A stretch of DNA of 8,701 nt from an uncultured beta proteobacterium (GTDB taxonomy: Bacteria > Pseudomonadota > Gammaproteobacteria > Burkholderiales > Burkholderiaceae_B), in the NCBI GenBank assembly GCA_903929925.1, contig CAIYWO010000195.1, forward strand, positions 1 to 8,701, read 5' to 3'. A model generated the notes under the pieces. That model saw only the letters and a list, made by a program, of their open reading frames with translations. It did not search any database and had not been told where the DNA came from. This document shows positions 5,428 through 8,701 of this stretch, in pieces. The translations under genes and the position numbers were made by a program. How positions within the stretch are numbered: position 1 is the first letter of the stretch; each line of letters starts with the position of its first letter.

Positions 5428-7860
5428 GTGACGCCATCGCTACTTTCTGAACCGCTTGTCTTAGCAGGCAAGCGGTTGCGTAACCGCGTTGCGCATGCCT
5501 CAATGACAACGCATATGGGATATCAGTCCCAGGTCAGCGATCGTCAAATTCAGTATTACGAGAACCGCGCTAAAGGTGGTGCGGCACTCATTGTCACTGA
5601 GCCGTTGCTCATGGCACCCCATCAGACAAACCCTGCTCGGATTCGGGTTTGGAACGACGACAATTTGGGCGGACTAAAACGTTGGGCTGCTGCCGTTGAA
5701 GGCCATGACTGTAGACTGCTCGGTCAAATACAAGATCCTGGCCGAGGCCATCACGATGCAGGCCGGAACTACAGCGCACTTGCGCCATCAGCTTTGCCGG
5801 ATGATCTGAGCTGGACAATGCCGCACGCATTGACCGGAAGTGAAATCAAAAACTTGATTGCCGACTTTGCGTTGTCTTCGGCGCGACTGCAACGCTGTGG
5901 GTTTAGTGGAGTCGAGTTGTCCGGTGCGCATGGGCATCTCTTTAGTCAGTTCATGTCGCCCTGGTCTAACCGACGGTCCGATGAGTATGGCGGTGATTGG
6001 GAAAACCGCACACGTTTTGTGCGTGAGTTGGTCTCAAGCATTCGGGACTTGTGTGGGCGCCACTTCATTATTGGCTTGAAGCTGCCAAGCAATGACGGCA
6101 TTCCGAACAGTATTGGGCCGGAGGAGGCCGCCATCTTGGCGGACTTCTTTACGCGTTCAAAAGAGGTTGATTATGTTTGTTTCGCCCAAGGCGCTCACGC
6201 ACGATCGCTTGAGACGCACGTACCTGACCGAAACGGACCCAACGTTCCTTATATTGGTCTAATTAATAAGCTTAAAGCGTCGTGCAATGATGTTGCGGTC
6301 ATGGCCTTGGGGCGAATTACGGATCCGGCTGAAGCCGAGGGGATATTGACGCGAGGTGACGCAGACCTAATTGGGATGGGGCGTACGCTTTTGGCTGATC
6401 CTGCCTGGTACAACAAGGCGATGCAAGGGCGAACGAACGATATCCGCTACTGCATCTCGTGTAATACCTGTTGGGACACCATCATTACTTATGGTGAACC
6501 GCTCGCGTGCGTCAATAACCCGCGGGTCGCGGAAAAGAGAGAGGTCGACTGGTGGCCCAAACCAGCAAAACGTAAGCATCGCGTTGTTGTTGTCGGATCA
6601 GGAATTGCTGGTATGGAAGCGGCCTGGGTTGCTGCAGCGCGCGGACATTCGGTTACTTTGTTGGGGACTGGATCGGATGTTGGGGGCAAGGCCCGGCTGC
6701 GAGCCCAGCTTCCCGGGGGCGAGACGATTACCAGTATTTATGACTATCAGATGGTCTGTGCACAAAGGGCGGGTGTAGATATCCGTCTTGGTATGCGCGC
6801 TGAGTTGCACGATATTCTGTCGCTTAATCCCGATTCCGTCATCCTGGCGACTGGTGGCACGATGCACCGGCCAGAATGGGTCCCTGAAGAAATCGCACGA
6901 GAGGGTTGGGTCACCGATCTTCCAAATGCCATGCAAGATGTTGTGAAGCTTTCTTCTCGTCAGGCGGGCACTGCAGTCGTTTTCGATATGGACCACACCG
7001 AAGGCACCTACGCGGCGGTGGAGCTTTTGGCGCAACGCTTCGAAAGAGTTGTCTTGATGACACCTCGTGCGCTGATTGCACAGGATGAATCATTAGTAAC
7101 ACGACAGGGAATTTTGCGTCGGCTATCGATGGCAAGAGTTGAGATGCTGTTGCTGAGTGAACCGGTATGGTCCAGTGAGTTTGAGGATGGCGTGCTTGAG
7201 TACAAGAATGTCTACAACGGAGATCTCGGTCGGATCGAGAATATCTCCTTCTTGTCGTATTCGACCCCGCGCGCCGCAAATGTTGATCTGGTTGAGCCAC
7301 TTAAGGCGTACGACCTTGAGCTATATCTTGTGGGGGATTGTCGCGTAGCGCGAGGACTGATGGGCGCGACACGTGATGGCCACAAGGCGGGTGAATCTGT
7401 GGGTAGGTATATTAACTTTAGAAAGGAGATGCCAATGTCGAGCACCACTATACGTAACATTGACGTAGATACTGCACTGAAGGCGATTAAGGCCGCACGA
7501 GAAAAAGCGGGCGCCTTAAAAGTAAATATGTCCATCGCGGTATGCGATGCTGCTGGCCATCTTAAGGCGTTTGTTCGAATGGATGGCGCCTCTCTGATCT
7601 CGCTTCAAATTGCGCAGGATAAGGCACATACAGCGATATCAGGTGGGATCCCTACGCACAAATGGCACGAATACATCAAAGATGATGCGCCCTTGATTCA
7701 TGGCATTGTGCACACACCCAGATTCATTATTTTTGGGGGTGGCTACCCGATCATGGAGAACGGGCAGATGATTGGAGGAATTGGTTTGAGCGGTGGCCAT
7801 TATTCTCAGGACATGGAATGTGCTGAGGCAGCGCTCAAGGCGATTGGTCTTCCTGACTAG
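5428..7860 (+). CDS. TMADH/FadH-like FMN, 4Fe-4S, FAD oxidoreductase fused to a GlcG/HbpS-like domain
   Basis: This 810-residue frame combines two families. Residues 1-335 are an old-yellow-enzyme barrel: FMN segment ASMTTHMG (24-31), GQIQDPGRG (99-107), AHGHLFSQFMSPWSNRR (167-183), DEYGG then ENR (185-194), and ALGRITDP plus GMGRTLLADP (293-325). C342, C345, C348 and C361 give the C-x2-C-x2-C-x12-C cluster spacing of trimethylamine dehydrogenase. VVVVGSGIAGMEAA (386-399), ILATGG (472-477) and YLVGDC (633-638) mark the nucleotide-binding domains. The first 669 residues alone are a complete enzyme of this type (FadH is about 670). Residues 670-810 are a GlcG/HbpS (DUF336) domain: VCDAAGHLKAFVRMDG, AQDKAHTA and IGGIGLSGG. 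The GTG start (5428) has only a weak ribosome site, but an in-frame stop at 5410-5412 leaves no better choice. It likely transforms the compound imported by the tct genes; whether it dehydrogenates an amine or reduces a C=C bond is open. Confidence 0.88.
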   Translation: MTPSLLSEPLVLAGKRLRNRVAHASMTTHMGYQSQVSDRQIQYYENRAKGGAALIVTEPLLMAPHQTNPARIRVWNDDNLGGLKRWAAAVEGHDCRLLGQIQDPGRGHHDAGRNYSALAPSALPDDLSWTMPHALTGSEIKNLIADFALSSARLQRCGFSGVELSGAHGHLFSQFMSPWSNRRSDEYGGDWENRTRFVRELVSSIRDLCGRHFIIGLKLPSNDGIPNSIGPEEAAILADFFTRSKEVDYVCFAQGAHARSLETHVPDRNGPNVPYIGLINKLKASCNDVAVMALGRITDPAEAEGILTRGDADLIGMGRTLLADPAWYNKAMQGRTNDIRYCISCNTCWDTIITYGEPLACVNNPRVAEKREVDWWPKPAKRKHRVVVVGSGIAGMEAAWVAAARGHSVTLLGTGSDVGGKARLRAQLPGGETITSIYDYQMVCAQRAGVDIRLGMRAELHDILSLNPDSVILATGGTMHRPEWVPEEIAREGWVTDLPNAMQDVVKLSSRQAGTAVVFDMDHTEGTYAAVELLAQRFERVVLMTPRALIAQDESLVTRQGILRRLSMARVEMLLLSEPVWSSEFEDGVLEYKNVYNGDLGRIENISFLSYSTPRAANVDLVEPLKAYDLELYLVGDCRVARGLMGATRDGHKAGESVGRYINFRKEMPMSSTTIRNIDVDTALKAIKAAREKAGALKVNMSIAVCDAAGHLKAFVRMDGASLISLQIAQDKAHTAISGGIPTHKWHEYIKDDAPLIHGIVHTPRFIIFGGGYPIMENGQMIGGIGLSGGHYSQDMECAEAALKAIGLPD
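7421..7437 (+). promoter_or_regulatory. Strong internal Shine-Dalgarno at the domain boundary of the fusion
   Basis: GAAAGGAG (7421-7428) is followed after 6 bases by ATG (7435-7437), in frame with the surrounding gene and exactly where the GlcG-like domain begins. It is far stronger than the site in front of the gene's own GTG start. A second in-frame ATG (7429) abuts the Shine-Dalgarno and is too close to be used. Confidence 0.65.
7435..7860 (+). CDS. Possible independently translated GlcG/HbpS-like (DUF336) protein, nested in the long frame
   Basis: From the internal ATG at 7435 the frame encodes 141 residues, the full usual length of a stand-alone GlcG/HbpS-family protein. The sequence contains the family features from end to end: an N-terminal helix (DTALKAIKAAREKAG), MSIAVCDAAGHLKAFVRMDG, a KAHTA helix, IIFGGGYPI and MIGGIGLSGG. 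HbpS of Streptomyces binds haem; GlcG is of uncertain function and accompanies glycolate genes. The excellent ribosome site in front suggests that this piece is made on its own, either in addition to the fusion or because the two were separate genes that lost the stop between them. Listed separately because the sequence supports a second product, but it shares frame and stop with the long gene. Confidence 0.45.
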   Translation: MSSTTIRNIDVDTALKAIKAAREKAGALKVNMSIAVCDAAGHLKAFVRMDGASLISLQIAQDKAHTAISGGIPTHKWHEYIKDDAPLIHGIVHTPRFIIFGGGYPIMENGQMIGGIGLSGGHYSQDMECAEAALKAIGLPD

Positions 7861-7879
7861 GTTTAAAAAAATCTAGTCA
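7854..7879. terminator. Perfectly placed hairpin across both convergent stop codons (possible bidirectional 3' end)
   Basis: TGACTAGGTTT (7854-7864) pairs with AAATCTAGTCA (7869-7879): eleven pairs, one of them G-U, around the loop AAAA. The stem includes the TAG of the oxidoreductase gene (7858-7860) and the TAA of the opposing gene (7863-7865). No run of T follows it on either strand, so it is not a standard intrinsic terminator; it may protect 3' ends or end both transcripts by another route. Confidence 0.45.
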
Positions 7880-8701
7880 TCCAGAGAGCGATATCTGGAA
7901 ACACTGCCAGCAGGACCAACAAGGCAAGCATTGCAAACACAAAAGGTAATGATCCCACGATGACTGGGGTCATTGAGCCGCTCGACCGAAGGCTTTGTAC
8001 AACAAACAGATTTAATCCGACTGGCGGCGTGATCAAGGCTGCTTCAACTAGCACGATAATGATGATTCCGAGCCAAATTGGGTCGTAGCCTAAGGCAATC
8101 ATGACGGGTGCGACGATTGGAATTGTGGTGATCATCATCGATAACGTTTCCATGAAGCACCCGAGCACCAAATAAAATATCACAAGGATCACTAGCATCC
8201 ATTGCGCAGAAACGCCGAGTCCCGATATTGCATTGGTCAGCGCGGTAGTTAGACCTGTCGCAGACATCACAAAATTTAGAAAGCTCGCGCCAATCACGAT
8301 AAGCATGATCATTGCCGAAGCGCGCATCGTGTTTTCGATAGACTCACGCATCATCGCAAGGCTCAACCGTCGGTAAGCGGCTGCAAGCGCCATCGCACCA
8401 AATACACCTAGAGCCGCAGCCTCCGTTGGCGTCGCTACACCAGCATAAATTGAGCCGACAACAAGTAAGAAAATTCCCATTGGGGGCACTAGGTGAACCA
8501 AGGCTTTAAAGCGCTGGGACCATGTCGCGTGAATTCGCTGACCGCCCCATTGAGGTCTTACGATGCAGGCAAATGCAATCGTTGCCATAAACAGTAGAGC
8601 TAAAAGCAAGCCAGGAATAATGCCTGCAAGATAGAGCTTTGGCACTGAAGAATTCGTCAGTACGCCGTAAATGACCAGATTGATCGAAGGCGGGATCAAA
8701 A
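7863..8701 (-). CDS. dctM: TRAP transporter large permease, DctM type (C-terminal part, runs off right edge)
   Basis: The minus-strand frame enters from the right edge and ends at TAA (7865-7863), giving about 279 residues of the C-terminal two thirds of a TRAP large subunit (family length about 430). The leftmost complete codon inside the window is TTG (8699-8697), which reads as an internal Leu of the conserved segment LIPPSINLVIYG and is not a start. Other family motifs are AGVATPTEAAALG (86-98 counted from that Leu), LGCFMETLSMMITTIPI (179-195) and LITPPVGLNLFVV (222-234). The protein is almost wholly hydrophobic, with several membrane segments. TRAP large permeases use an ion gradient to take up organic acids delivered by a DctP receptor; the DctP and DctQ genes would be beyond the right edge. 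It converges with the tct operon, so it is a separate unit. Confidence 0.92.
   Translation of the reverse strand, partial: LIPPSINLVIYGVLTNSSVPKLYLAGIIPGLLLALLFMATIAFACIVRPQWGGQRIHATWSQRFKALVHLVPPMGIFLLVVGSIYAGVATPTEAAALGVFGAMALAAAYRRLSLAMMRESIENTMRASAMIMLIVIGASFLNFVMSATGLTTALTNAISGLGVSAQWMLVILVIFYLVLGCFMETLSMMITTIPIVAPVMIALGYDPIWLGIIIIVLVEAALITPPVGLNLFVVQSLRSSGSMTPVIVGSLPFVFAMLALLVLLAVFPDIALWMTRFF

Noticed and set aside
6371..6778. Plus-strand 135-residue frame in an alternative register
   Set aside because: It covers the 4Fe-4S and FAD motifs of the real frame and has no features of its own.
6598..7035. Minus-strand 145-residue frame and other long antisense frames inside the oxidoreductase gene
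   Set aside because: They overlap a strongly conserved enzyme, have low-complexity compositions and no recognisable motifs.
8697..8699. TTG at 8699 as the start of the TRAP permease
   Set aside because: The codon falls inside the conserved LIPPSIN segment, which lies well inside this family's proteins; the gene continues beyond the window.

Overview
The window looks like part of a Gram-negative, probably betaproteobacterial (Burkholderiales, Alcaligenaceae-like) chromosome. The clue is two Bug/TctC-type periplasmic receptors beside a TctA/TctB pair, an expansion typical of that group. Base composition, sampled by hand on two lines, is 45-62% G+C, modest for the group. The assignment is an inference from gene content; no rRNA, tRNA, mobile element or CRISPR array was seen.

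Layout. Positions 1-486 hold the N-terminal part of a minus-strand gene for a periplasmic solute-binding protein of ABC-transporter type; it runs off the left edge and has no stop codon in the window. A 236-bp divergent intergenic region (487-722) separates it from a six-gene plus-strand cluster (723-7860): Bug receptor 1, an Asp/Glu-racemase/maleate-isomerase superfamily protein, TctB, TctA, Bug receptor 2, and a very long flavin/iron-sulfur oxidoreductase carrying a GlcG/HbpS-like domain at its C terminus. The genes are 33-34 bp apart in the first two gaps, then overlap or nearly abut, so the cluster is probably one operon. At the right edge a minus-strand TRAP-transporter large permease (DctM) converges on the operon with only 2 bp between the stop codons; its 5' part lies outside the window.

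How the genes may work together. Two Bug receptors could feed one TctAB permease with one or two carboxylate-type solutes. The racemase-superfamily protein and the oxidoreductase would then transform the imported compound. The substrate cannot be read from the sequence. The oxidoreductase has the cluster spacing of trimethylamine dehydrogenase (C-x2-C-x2-C-x12-C), so it could act as an amine dehydrogenase/N-demethylase or as an enoate reductase.

Most notable points: (1) the oxidoreductase and GlcG-like domain are one open frame, yet a near-perfect Shine-Dalgarno and ATG sit exactly at the domain boundary, suggesting both a fusion and a separate small protein; (2) the racemase-family protein lacks both catalytic cysteines expected for its superfamily; (3) hairpins may regulate the operon at its leader, at the tctB ribosome binding site and at the convergent 3' ends.
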